Position numbers and translations under genes: made by a program
Assembly (NCBI GenBank): GCA_019649035.1
Contig: BMAT01013795.1
Span: 112,708 to 141,171, forward strand
DNA: 28,464 nucleotides
Direction of reading: 5' to 3'
Source: Elysia marginata
Lineage: Eukaryota > Mollusca > Gastropoda > Plakobranchidae
Shown here: piece after piece, positions 1-12,300 of the stretch
How positions within the stretch are numbered: the stretch's first letter is position 1
Layout of the letters: each line of letters opens with the position of its first letter
Notes under the pieces: model-generated
What the model was told of the DNA's origin: nothing
What the model saw: the letters and a program-made list of their open reading frames with translations, nothing else
Database searches by the model: none

Positions 1-129
1 TATAGCACAATCTGAAGCAAATGTATAGAAAACTTTTAAAACTTGTAAGCAGTGTATAAGATTTTTAAAACTTGATTTTAATATATCATTATATGAGATA
101 GGTTGGCAAGTTTATAGGGTCCAAGTAAA

Positions 130-213
130 CTAAATTTGAAGAGATCGTAAGCCCTGAGATCATCGCTATCAACGGACTGGGCTTGTAGAAAAAAATTCAA
201 TCAATCAATCCTT
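130..213 (+). repeat. Possible retroelement 3' tail ending in (AATC)n
   Basis: A unique-looking stretch ending GGACTGGGCTTGTAGAAAA is followed by TTCAATCAATCAATC. Non-LTR elements often end in such a short simple repeat. Only the tail is visible, so family and orientation are uncertain. Confidence 0.3.
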
Positions 214-940
214 GCTCTCTGCAAATTATAGAGAGGGTATTTGTTTATTTAAATATGTAAAGAATAGTAATCATAAACAGAATTGGAATAAGTAAATCCC
301 ACTAAAATCACATTAAACAAAAGACTAAGAATAGTAACATTCTTCTTTGATCTTTCCATCTCTGCCTGATCCGCCTTCTTAAAGGCTGTTTATGATCCCA
401 ACTCCTCTCAACTCGACATTTTTCTTTCGTGCCTCTGACTTCACATGTGCCACTGATATATTTTTGTTTATTTTCATTCATCTCTTTAAAATGCACTGAT
501 CCCCAAATATTGCTGCTTTGCCAACACAGTGACATCGGCTGTTCTCTGCATGTGGAACAAAAGACTCTTGACGAAAATGTTTTCAAATGTGGTCCTTCCT
601 AGCCGCTCCAGATTCCACAATTTCCACAATTTTGCACTGCCAATCGCAATTTTTGTCTTTTTTTCTGTGTGGCTGCTGATGTTGATGCTGAGGTTTCCAT
701 TGGTAATGATAATGATGATAGTGAAGGTTTTCATTATGATTTTGCCACTCATGTTGATGAAGATGATGATAAAATATGAGCTGGTGATGACGTGGATGCA
801 GGAGAAGCATATGATTCTGGCAGGCGATGATGAAGATGAGCTGAATAGTTTATAAACTCAGTCATGTTATCGTAGAGTGAGTGATATTGAAGCCTAAAGT
901 AAAACTACGTTGGCCTCCATTTATCATGAATTCAAATATT
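214..940. other. Non-coding region with GAT-rich low complexity
   Basis: Open frames run on both strands around 308-855, but they overlap and arise from GATGAT/ATGATG-type simple sequence at about 676-840. They give alternating hydrophobic (Met/Ile), acidic and His-rich readings. No splice-supported exon or known domain was recognised. Confidence 0.5.
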
Positions 941-941
941 T

Positions 942-962
942 ATCTCTCTCTCTCTCTCTCTC
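942..962 (+). repeat. (TC)n microsatellite
   Basis: About ten TC units in a row, followed by a CA/CT-rich stretch to about 990. Confidence 0.9.
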
Positions 963-1051
963 CGTCCACGTCCCCCTCTAACACTCACACTCACAGCAGT
1001 ATAATGTGGCTAGATCTAGATCTCTTGTATATAGCGAATCTCCGTTAGTAG

Positions 1052-1064
1052 CCCAATATTGGTA
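1052..1064. repeat. Target-site duplication, left copy
   Basis: CCCAATATTGGTA, identical to 1315-1327 on the other side of the SINE. Confidence 0.85.
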
Positions 1065-1314
1065 AAGGTATACTCGACATGAGCGTAAGGGAACAAGGAG
1101 CAGGGTCCTTGTTTTTCTAGGCACACGGCATAGTGAGGTAGTTTGCCATTGCTTTCCTCGCTGCCTTTACTTTCGCAGTCTTTAGAGACCTAGCTACCCA
1201 TCAAGTGCTGGGTGGGCACAGGGGAGCAAATAAACTTTAGCCCGGACTGGGGATCGAACCCGGGACCTCTCAGATAGCGGTCAACCGCCCTACCAATTAC
1301 GCCACTGCTAACCC
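1065..1314 (-). mobile_element. tRNA-derived SINE, complete, with target-site duplications
   Basis: On the minus strand the element starts near 1314 with a tRNA-like head: GCAGTGGCGTAATTGG carries a Pol III A box and GGTTCGATCCC a B box. A body of about 170 bp follows. The 13-bp string CCCAATATTGGTA occurs exactly at 1052-1064 and again at 1315-1327 and brackets the element. That is the signature of target-primed insertion. The head no longer folds as an obvious functional tRNA and has no usable anticodon context that I can defend. Confidence 0.82.
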
Positions 1315-1327
1315 CCCAATATTGGTA
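1315..1327. repeat. Target-site duplication, right copy
   Basis: CCCAATATTGGTA, identical to 1052-1064. Confidence 0.85.
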
Positions 1328-2030
1328 GGGTTAGTTATTTGAGTTCATTAATATGGTACTCGCATGAAGTACACGTAGATCTACATTGTATCAAATCTTA
1401 GCACTTGATGGAAAATGCATCAAATTCCTTGTCATTTTTGCTTCTTTGACTCAGATCCCTTCGTTTTCTTTCACGGTAAACTGGCTCTTGGTCCGTGTAG
1501 CACAAAATGCAGAAAACTTTGTGTAAAACAAAACGAGCAAAAGTTTGAGATGTGTTACGGCAGTATGGTGGCCTAGGTTACGGCCCTTGCCATTTCCAAG
1601 AAATTTCCCATGTAGCGGGTAGCCTAACGGACTTTCATTCATTACTGCTCACTTGTAGACCTATGATTTTTGCATACTCTCCCCCTGCCCACTACGCGTC
1701 GGCGACACTCTCCATCGATCGATAAAAACGCTTGTGTAGGAATACATAGAGGACACTCAAAACTGTTGACTTTAGATCTATTCGTTACCGCTATCAACAC
1801 CAACTCTTACTGCATTCGTGAAACTTCGCTCACCGCGGGTCTAGCCGACAGACGATAGGTCAAGGTCGGAGCTAATGTTAGGGCCCAAAACACGGCGGGA
1901 GATCCTGTCTCAATCGAAGATAACATTATATTGGCCTTCTGTACTTCGACTGAATTGATGGTCCGCACGTCTTTTGTTTTTCACTTAATTTATGTAATTA
2001 CCGGTAAATTTTATTTTTAACAAAACAGAA
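1328..2030. other. Non-coding, no gene recognised
   Basis: Only short open frames without domain features occur on either strand. Base composition is less AT-rich than the gene introns around 1680-1920, but no promoter element could be supported. Confidence 0.4.
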
Positions 2031-2031
2031 T

Positions 2032-2120
2032 AAGGGCACGGCAAAAATCGCCGCGGTTGACCCTCTAATTTTAAGGGCATTACGGCAAATTGCAAGGGCA
2101 CCACGGCAAATTGCCGCGGT
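2032..2120. repeat. GC-rich local repeat with GGCAAATTGCCGCGG motif
   Basis: Three degenerate units start with AAGGGC and contain ACGGCAAA (2032-2057, 2073-2093, 2094-2120). The outer two end in GCCGCGGT, and a further GCCGCGGT follows at about 2121-2128. The units stand out against the AT-rich flanks. They may be part of an unclassified mobile element. Confidence 0.6.
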
Positions 2121-2135
2121 GCCGCGGTCTATTTC

Positions 2136-3245
2136 AAGCCCAGTGTAATAACTGATATCAGCAGTTCCCTAATTTTAGTCCATTTAAGACAAGGGTACAA
2201 AAATTGTTGAAAAACATCATAATTTGAACAGAAATAAAATTCAAACCACCACAGTCTCACAGAGGAAAGGTTGTAGAAGCTTAATCCATATATAAAAATG
2301 TTGGTTTTATATGAATGTTTTTCAAAAGATAAAAAATTACGTCAGTTTTTGTGCCATTTTTTTTGCATTTTAGAGGGGACATAAAAAATGGTCTATTTTG
2401 ATGAAAATTAAACATCTGCTAATTAATTTTAAGGTGGACCAAAACTAAACAAATGGAAAGATTGGCATCTGTTCTCGGTGTTAACAACCATTTGAGGCCC
2501 TGAATTCTCAATTCGATTAAAATATAGGGCCTAATTAAATGTACGCTAAGAGATAACGCTTGTCTTAAATTTTCAATACTAGATCTAACCTTGAATAAAC
2601 CATTGCTCACACACCTCTACAACTTAATTTTCATTTATTTCGGAAGTTTAATCAACACACTTCTTTATTTACCACTGTTATAGATATGTATAATTACATG
2701 GCCAATTTTGGACCAATCATGGATGCCATCTTAGTGAAAATTAACACACAAAAAATGAAAGTGAATGGTGCTATAGAAAGACTCTTTGCTTGCGCAATTG
2801 TTTGAAAAGTTACTTGCTAATCGATTCCCATTAAACTTTACTCAAAATAAATGAAACAGTTAAACAAAATTTAGTGAGAGATGCGACAAGGGTTGGCACA
2901 TGCACATTTCATGATATTATACGGCCTATGCACCAAAGGATGGTGCATTTGGAGTTGGCTAAGAGATAAAATTGTTCATCTAATCATATAATCTTTTATT
3001 GTAGAGGCCAAAGTTATCTAATAATGAATACAGCCTTCTGCTAATTTTTGTGAATTGTGGTCTACATGGGAAGCATTTTTTTTACAAGTCAGGAAAAACT
3101 TGAATTCTATTGAAATGCTCTCTCTTTTTTTTTCAATATTGCAGAGCAGTAGAGTGGCTATTTGCAAGCGATTATCAGTTGATTTTAAAGACATCATGAA
3201 AGTTTTTACTCTCACTGAGAGGTTAAAAAACTAAAAGGTTTTCAG
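2136..3245. other. Upstream non-coding region of the receptor gene
   Basis: AT-rich DNA with no supported coding exon. It presumably contains the 5' UTR or promoter of the gene, but no TATA box or initiator can be singled out with confidence. Confidence 0.35.
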
Positions 3246-3260
3246 GGCATCTATAGGAAA

Positions 3261-3352
3261 ATGGACTGCAGGGTAGTGATATTGATGCTATGTTTGAGCA
3301 GTTCATTGAGGCCTATGGCTTTCTCAAGATATGTTGAAGAAGAGCGTTCAAT
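3261..3352 (+). CDS. Exon 1: start codon and signal peptide
   Basis: This encodes residues 1-30 and two bases of codon 31. The N-terminus MDCRVVILMLCLSSS has a charged start, a hydrophobic core and small residues near 20-22 (A, F, S), as in a secretory signal peptide; cleavage near residue 22 is likely. The donor is a strong GTAAGT at 3353. A possible 5' UTR acceptor, TTTTCAG, ends at 3245, so the exon may begin at 3246 with a non-coding first exon farther upstream. The upstream reading frame has no in-frame stop between 3246 and 3261. Confidence 0.75.
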
Positions 3353-6300
3353 GTAAGTGTTGTGTTTGGCTTTATTTCTTAATGTGAATCTACCGTTCAA
3401 CACATGTATAGCTAAGAATAAACAATGACCAATGAAAATAATTGGGGTTGTGTTACAAACCTCTTATAATGATTTCATTTCATTTTCAGCCAAATAAATC
3501 TTCATTTTAATTAAAGCAAAAATCGCTCTGACTGGAGAATTAATCATAAATTACCTTATAAAGAAAGAATAGATCTTATCTATGCATTTTATTTGCTGGT
3601 ATGAAAATGCTGTAATGGTATTATAATTAGTTTTGTTTAATTGTTATCTAGAAAAAAGTAAAGTTTTTATATTGACACAATTCTCAAAAGAATTTTTGTT
3701 AATTTACTTTTTTTTTTACAGGATATACACATATGAAAGAGGCATGCCATATTATTGCACTTTTGGATCAAGAAAGGACATCAATCGGCAGTAAGTACAA
3801 ATGCAATTGGACTCGATTAGTCAGAAAATTGGTGGCAGGTGCTTCCTTTCCCAATTGTCTAGGTATCATGGATAAAGAAACTCTTTGTGTTGGGGCACAT
3901 ATATGACAAAACATATAGAGGTAGAGTGGGGGGGGGGGAGAGAGAGAGTGTGTGTGTCCGTCCACCATGTCTGGCACCTGTCTCGCATCTGCTAGATTAC
4001 TTGTTAGAACAAACATTATTAGCTCTATCCATAGATATCCATCTGCAATGAACTGAACCCTGAAATCTACAGCAGAACAGGTAAATTTTGGTGCGCCCCC
4101 CTTCTCCTAGCATACCTCTTTACTTAAATCAAAAAAATACTCTGATTTCGCCTAAGCCTAGGAAAATTGTTTATGTACCACTTGTGGGTCATTCCATTCA
4201 TAACATGTTTTAGTGATGCGCTTTTCACTTGTAAATTCATTAAATAGTCTGCCACCAACACTTCATTTTGATAATGATATCTGGAATTTTTCTGCTTTAA
4301 TGGATAATATTTCCCGATTCAGCAATGACTGTATACAGAAAAAAATTCTGTCCTCTAAGATTTTTTGAAGATTGTGTCTAACTATATTTTGTCAAAGTAT
4401 ATTACCCAGTTGTGTTCTTATTAAGGCCAGACACTAGGTTGTTTCTTTTGTGCATAGAAACCTCACCACACCTCATAATTATGTAGCTGATGTTAACTTC
4501 ATCGTATCAGAGTACATAAAAATTTAACCTGTCCACAAAACAGAATTAACTCTCAGCAAAGATGAGGTCAACTGAAAAACAGAGAAAAAAGTTATCTCGT
4601 TCATAGCTGACACAGAAGAAGTTTAGAAAAAAAAACAGCTGTCCAACATAGCATTAAATAAATTATGGCTGTCTAGATAACCATACACAAAATAAGAAAA
4701 AAACATAAAAATCAAACTATTTAAAGCTCGGATCGTGATGTCTTCCTTGACATATACCTGTGGAACATAGGCATTAGGCCAAGATAAACAAATTAGACAC
4801 ATTTTACATAAAGCACTTACAAAAAAATCCTTCACTGCCATACAAAAAGGAATGGAAATCTTTCAGATTTAAGCTGATTTCAGCTTTTTCCCCCATAAAG
4901 TTTGGGAATTCAGCTCAAATGCTTTTCTCAGTTTCATTGAGAAAAAATCAAAAAGTAACTCCTGCTCCTAGTGTAAGCCCTTTAGAGAGTTGCCCTTGCC
5001 TATAGTTCTACTGATTCCAAAGCACCAAGAGTCTCACGTCACATCATGCACAGCTTTTTTTTTTTACCAACCATTTACAAACCTGTAGCTTGTACACAGA
5101 TTTTTGCAAAATAAGCAATGAAAGGCCACTATCCACTCACACCAGGGACAGTTGCTGACATCTTTTTGGACACATTCTTTCAGGAGATGTTGACGTACCA
5201 GCTAAAAAGCTATGCAAGCTTACTTAGCCTATATCACATAGATTCAGAAGAAGAGGCTTAAAAATCAACAAAGAACTCTAGTAAGCATTTCCAAAAATGA
5301 AACTAAACAATAGAAAAAAAAGACCCTCAGTGGCTTGCCGAAAACAGTGACCGATGAAGGATTCACAGGACAAATTTTCAAATTTAGTAAAGCGTCAAGC
5401 TCCAACAAACTCGATGCAAGAAGCATCTAATAAATGATGAAAGCTGTTGTTTTCTTTTCCTTTCTTTCTCTAGACAATTCGGAATCCAAGATGATTGTTT
5501 TAGGAGGTTTCAAAACATGGTGTACTATGGGCCTGATGGTACACCATTCTATCCGTTTCTAATGGATGGATCACCTGGGGGCTTCATTTTAAGTAAGTTT
5601 TTGGAAGGCATTCATAAAGGAAAGCTGCCTTCATATTCTTTTTATATATATATAATCCCTTTTGTGGTTAAGACCATATATCCAGCCCACTTAAAGTTCT
5701 CCTGATTTCAACAAAATTCTGCTTTTTTTTTACTGGTGGACATTTTGAGAAAAAAGATAACTCTGCATATATGCACTTTAAAGTACAAAAACTATTTTTA
5801 TAACTAATTTACCGTATCATAATTTATCATTTTTTATGTAAAAATGAAAACTGTTTAACTCTTGGAATTTTTATCCCATAGAATATGCAAATCGTTTGAA
5901 CAAAATTTTGTGCAACTGATCTATCTGCATTGGTTAAATGAAAAAAATAGCATGCAAAATGTGAACACCTGAGTATTTATTTGGTTATATCATGAACAAG
6001 ATTAGTGAGAAAATTGACATTTGTGGCATCAAGTTTATTTTCAACATAGTGCCTAGTACTTTGTCAACATAAGGCAACTTTTTTTTTTTGCTTACACTTT
6101 TAAACTTACCAATTCTAAAAATGAAAAAGTTGCAAGATTCTTTTAAAATTGTAAATGTGAAAATATGTCTTTTTTAAAGAGGCAGCCAGGCTAAAAAACT
6201 GATTGAAATGCACTGGCTTTGCTTGGATAGTTGCAATCAGTAGGTGATGGCATACGCCTTTTCTTTCCCACACCACACACATAAAGGCACTAGGCTTTTC

Positions 6301-9300
6301 TTGTAAAAGATGAAAAATTGAATGTTTCAAAATGATTTAGGCTTTTCAAAAAATGTACACCAAGGAATGTTTTATTAGCTTATTATTAGTTGGGTTGACA
6401 TACAAGAATATATTGATTCAAAGTGTCATGTTCCAGCATCAACAAATTATCAAAATTCTCAACAGCAAAACAATTAAAACTTGAGGAAAAGAAGAAAATA
6501 AAATTTGCCTCTGCATAGGCTGAATTGGTAATCTAATTTGCTTCTAAAAATTAAAAAAAGATGAAGCATTGTAAATTTCATTCAATTGACCTCAACTGCT
6601 TTTTACATCATAAGGTAATAGATGCTTCTACAACAAGTGGCCATTTTCAGTGCTGGGAAATTCAGTAAACTTTCTAAGGAAGTAGAATTAAATAGCCACT
6701 CAAAGCCCTTGTTTTTTTTCTCCTTTCCTTTCAACTCCTGCCCTAGGTAAGGCTTTCAGCTTTTGTGGGTGATGGCTTTGCAACTCCTAGCCCTGATTTT
6801 AAACTTAACTGTATTTGGCCTTTGCTTCAATGGGTACTTAGCTACAGATAAAGTTTATATATATCTCAAGGACAGAAAGTGACTGTAGACCTACTCAAAA
6901 TTTTAAATTAAAAGATCTACTTTACAAGCCTTATTGTTAGTAGCTTTGGTGAATTTATTGTGGATATCTAAATCACAATAATTTTTTGCTTTGAGTATTT
7001 CATTCATTATTATCTTTTTTTGTCATTTTGCTATTTGATGTTAATCATTTTTTCAATTTGGAAGAAATCGTGTCCATCACATTTTATCAATGTTTATTTG
7101 GTTTTATTCTTTTGCGATTTCAATTATTGCATCAAACATTTTTGCCTGTTGTTTGTATCCTGTTTTTGTTTCTTCCAGACTGCACAACCACTATCAAGAA
7201 TGGCAAATTGGTTGAGCCGTGCAATGGTTTGATTCACACAACCTGTGGTTTGACATGTGGCCGCGGGTACAATCCTGTTGTCAAATCAGTGACTTGTAAC
7301 CTGGCACAGCCGTACAGCAATGTCTCAGCAGTTTGGTCACATCCCGAGCCATGTGTACCGCAAAGTGAGAAAACACATTCAATGGAAACTTTTTTTTTTT
7401 TAAATTTCTTTAGCAGTCCTACAAAATTAGCAAAATTTTGCTTTAAGATCAATTTGAGGTAATTGACATTTTTTGCAGAGTGGAAAAAATTTGACAGTAA
7501 GTTGTTATAACATAACAAATGATATAAGTTATTTATTATCTATTATTACAGTCAACTTCGCTATAGTTGACTTAGAGTGAGTCGGTTTTTGCATGAGTGG
7601 ATGATAATTTCCGTGATGCTGGACATGAACTTTTATCATGTCTTACAAATACTAATCCCTCTCGACCTAACCATCAAACTTTTACCTAAAGCAGGAACTG
7701 TCAAAGAATATCAGTTTATCTCATTCTGAAAGCTAGATCTAACAGTTAAACTTATTTCTTTATTTGTGTGAATATTCTTTAAAGCAAGTCAACACTGACC
7801 CAGTCAAGGGTTGCTGGTTATATCTGACATGAAAAAAGTATTTATGTCAGCCAAAGAACGTCATGCTTGACCTACATTTTTAATTTATGTCTAAAAACCA
7901 AAGGCTATTAACACATAAATTCACGCCAAATGGAAAGAGAAATTAAATTAAGTTGTCCAAAATTCCTGTATAGATTTTAATTAAAGTTAGTCACAATTTA
8001 TCCTAATGATGTCGCCGCGTTACTCCTGACATGAGCAAAATAAATGTTAGAATTTTTTGTCATGACCCTAGAGAACAAGTGTCTTGCACTATTGAAGAAT
8101 GTTACTGTTGTTTTTCATTAAGTTCGATATTTTCACTGTGTAATCCAAGTTGCCATATTTAAAATTATTTTTGAACAATATTAATAGAAAATCAATGGTC
8201 GTGAGTGACGATTTTTTATTCCATAAGTCGGGAGTGACGTTGGTTAAAGATTTGATATGAATCACTGTTCTTACCTTTATGGGTCACTGGAGCCATTGTT
8301 GATTAAGTCCAACTGTCCAACTGCGGGATGTGTACTGTTGTCATGATTTAAAAACAACCACAGGAACAAAACAAAATATTGACGGCAATTTTATGGCGAA
8401 CGGTCGGTAAGATGATCTGACATGATTTTAACTTCATAGTGGAATAGGTGAGTTTTCCCTTCTCAAAACACCGCAATTTTCGATTTTATTTTTATTTTTA
8501 AACAAAGGGAAAAGCATATGAGTAAATCGTGTAAAATCACGGATATAGCAAGACATGTTTTGCACGGAAAATGATGACAAAGTGCAACCATAGTTTTGAC
8601 ATTAGGTGACTTACCGTTTTTTAACATCACACACTGAATACCAAACGTAGACCTAGAATGACAACTTCACATTGATTTGATTCCACAGCCATTACTATAA
8701 ACGAAAGTGGTCAGCTTTTAGCTGTAGAGTATATTTGATTCATAGAATTACTAGGATAATTGTTCAACCCTTGGGAAGTCACATTTTTGCTTCTGAATTA
8801 ACAGTGGTCCTGACAACTTTCTTCATCTAGTTCACTTTATACACAAGAAACCTGGACTTGAAACTATCATATGTACTGTTCTACACGTTGGACAATCTAA
8901 ATGCACACTAATAGGAAGCAAATATCATTTATAGACTTTTTAAAATACCCACCATGGGGAAGGCGACCTTTTGTCACAGTCTGATGGAATAGCTTTTCTG
9001 CAAAAGAGAAACTAATAAGTTGACGTCGACTCAACAGTCATGACGGTCAAAAAGATCCATACATCCCTTTTATTCGATAAATCTTCCTGGATAAGTTGAT
9101 CTTTACTTTCCTCATGTAATAAAGAGTTGAGCGGTCATGTCATAATGAGACTGAGAGGTAAAACAAGTGTTCAGTTACGCAGCACCTTTGTACTGCCTTC
9201 TTACCTTGTCCCCACTATCCCATTACACAACACACAGTCTTGCCTCAGTCAAAAGTCTAACAAAGTGTTGAAGTCACTTCGGCCAGGTGAAAAGTAAACC

Positions 9301-12300
9301 CATGGTCAGGGATGGGCTAGCTGACAGGTGGACCTAGCCTACACACACAGTACCAGTCTGCCATATGGCCCACAAATCACAGCCCATGTTCGCGCCCAAT
9401 ACTCCCCCACACCTCCTCACCTTTCTTCCCATGCTCAATAAGCCCAATGCTTTTTCCATCTCCAGTCTGATCATCTGAAGTATATGTGTGTACATGTACA
9501 TCTTTGTAAGATTTAGACCTAGATCTAGATCTATTCTCCCCTTTCTTTACACACCTACACCATGTCATGTTTTCAGCTCTGTATCACTTATCAGTTGTGA
9601 CAGTCTTGCAGTTCACAGTCAAACTGTTACTGTTGATCACTGCAACACCAAGCTGTAGTCTACATTTACCTCTGCACAAATTACTAAAAAAAGTCAAATC
9701 GTAATTTTTCTTCTTTTATTTCACTACAAATACATGTACCATCAGTTGGAAGTGATTTTCTAGTATCAGGGGAAGTAACCATGTAATTATAAATGTCCAA
9801 CTTATGTAAACTTTTTAATGTCCTCCCCCCCCCTCCCAACCATTGATTTTAAGTAGATGTATGGATAAGTCGATGTTGATCTTGCCCCCAGAGACATCGA
9901 CTTACCAGTAGTCAACTGCATTATTATTATATATTTTAGGCATGTAATCTATGACATCAAAACCAGCCATGAAATCATTCTAAGAATTGCTGGAGATGAG
10001 AATTTAAACTAGATAACTAGTGTGCATGCTCTTTCAACCCTTTATCCTGGAAAATCTGAAATAGAGTTTTTCTTCAGATTTTGCAAATTGTGTATTCCTA
10101 ATTTTTCAGGTTGTTTCAGGTTTTTTCATCCATTTATTGTTTATTGCATATGTGTCTATAGTATTTCTTTAATACAATATGCAATGCTGGGCTCATTTTC
10201 AGGTTGTTAGTTTGTTTTTTTTAAACCATTGGCATCCCTGTGTTTACACAGTGGTCTGGACTATTTTTAAAGTATTGCAACTTGTATGTGAGGCTGTGAC
10301 GAAGGGTCGTGATTCCATCGTTTGTGATGGCGGACAAAGTATTTTAAAAAAGAGGAAATAAAATAAGGCTGCCATAAAAAGCTTTTACCCTGTATCACTC
10401 TCATACTACATCATGTAGCACTGTTGAAAATTTTATTAAAAAATAAAAAAACCTTACAGCGAAAAAGAAATTTGGGAAAAACATAATTGAAAATCATCTG
10501 GTCATGATGGTGGACAAAAATTTTGTCCTGCATCATAACCGACAGATTTTAAGTATCACCATTTCTATGTCTCTTGGTCTATTCATTTGAAATTAATGAC
10601 AAAGCATTATGATGCAATTTAGGAAAGTTGTAACATCCAATCACTAAGACACTGTTGTTACTTTCTGGTTTTTTTTCTGGAAATACTTTGTTCCCCATTA
10701 CAAATGACAGATTCACATCTTTTTGTCACAGTCTTATGTGTGTGAGCTGACTCTAATTTTTATCCTATGAAATTTAATATCATAAGGAGCATGTTTTTAT
10801 TGTTCTTGTTGCGGTTTTTTGTTGTTTTTTTATGTTGTTGTTATTTTTTCTGTTTGTTTATCTTTACATGGTGTCATAAAAATTCTTCCTTTTTTTTCAA
10901 AGTTATACAATAAATTATTACGTAGTTCTCTGTTCAGAATCCTTTTTACTCAGTTTTTTATCATATCATTAGATAAAATTGCTGCAACTTTTATTTCTCT
11001 TCTTTTTTCAGCCTGTCCAGCTCAAATTGCCCATGGAAAGCTAACAGCACCGTGTGACCCTGTGATCCGTGCGACCTGTGGTATTACTTGCGAGTCAGGG
11101 TACAGCCCTGTTGTTGACTCTGTGACCTGTAAACCAGGGAATTCTACAACGAATGGCTCAGCAGTTTGGTCTCATTCAGATCCATGCGGTTTGCAAAGTG
11201 CGTGAACACATAAAAGCAAGTGCTGACAACCTGATTAGTTCAAAACCTCAACTTAAAGAAATTTGATAAAGGTCCCGATGACTTTTTTGTTTCAGAATTT
11301 AACTCTATAGCTTTTGAAATCTACAGCTAACTTAAACATATTATATGTGTTCCCAATTTGTATAAGTTTATCCTCCTCTACTAGGTTAAAGTTGTTTCAA
11401 ATTGGCAAGGACTCTAATGAAATCACTTTCAAATTTGGGNNNNNNNNNNNNNNNNNNNNNNNNNNNNNNNNNNNNNNNNNNNNNNNNNNNNNNNNNNNNN
11501 NNNNNNNNNNTTGTTTCAAATTATATGTAAAACTTATTGGATAAAAAGTTCCTTAAATTTTACTTGGTATTTGTTGTCACTTGTTTTTAATCTTCTCCCG
11601 TCTACCTTCCACCCCATTTCTAAACAAATAGGCCCAAGTCAGAGAAAGACATGGACCATGGGGATATTAATAGGCTGTTGCGTTTTGTTCATAATTGTCC
11701 TCCTTATAGTTGTAGCTGCCTGCCACGGGAAAGGTAATGTAACAAATAAGTGCTCACCAGTAATTTTGTTGGGGTTTTTTTTTTGTTGTTTTGGTTGGAG
11801 AAAATGGAGCTGGAAGAAGTGGAGCTTTATCTCATGCCTGATTTCACTTTTTTAGTTTGTGATTCTAAGCAAAATATTTCTTTATCAAGCGTCATTTTTT
11901 TTTCTTCAGAAAAAAACAGGTACGAGTCTGTTAAGAGGTACTTAAAGTATTTAAATTTAAAGTTTTAAGTGCAACTTAGTGACCTTAGTACAAGATAAGC
12001 TCCTATTTCCAAATGCAATTAAATTGATTCTAGCTTGAGTGAATTTAGTTGCTTATGTCATTTCATGGGAATTGAGAAGTGAGTAAAAATCAGCTTTTTT
12101 TTTTTTTTTGGCAGGCAAGTGCAAGCGTGGAAGAGGGCCTAGCATATCAAGTAGCAGGGACTCTTTGGATAAAAATGTTAAAGAAGTTGAAATTCCATTA
12201 ATCAATCAAGGTGATTCAACCAACCAAGATGGCCCTCAACCAGCCCTTGTGCCCAACCAAGATGGCTCTCAACCAGCCCTTGTGCCCAACCAAGATGACC

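Noticed and set aside
308-855. Overlapping open frames on both strands, one apparently membrane-like and one His-rich
   Set aside because: They arise from GATGAT-type simple sequence read in different frames. There is no splice-supported continuation and no domain.
1241-1313. tRNA gene on the minus strand
   Set aside because: Both Pol III boxes are present, but the unit continues into a SINE body and is framed by target duplications, so it is a tRNA-derived retroposon.
7549-9918. A complete transposase gene inside the proposed intron 4 element
   Set aside because: No long open frame and no DDE-type motif was seen, so at most a relic is claimed.
10819-11011. Extra coding sequence in front of sushi exon 5
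   Set aside because: The open frame is T-rich read-through of the intron. The TTTTTTCAG acceptor and the 186-nt, phase 1-1 symmetry with exon 4 define the exon start.
11511-11968. Longer hydrophobic open frames around the transmembrane exon
   Set aside because: They extend past clear splice sites into T-rich intron, which mimics membrane segments.
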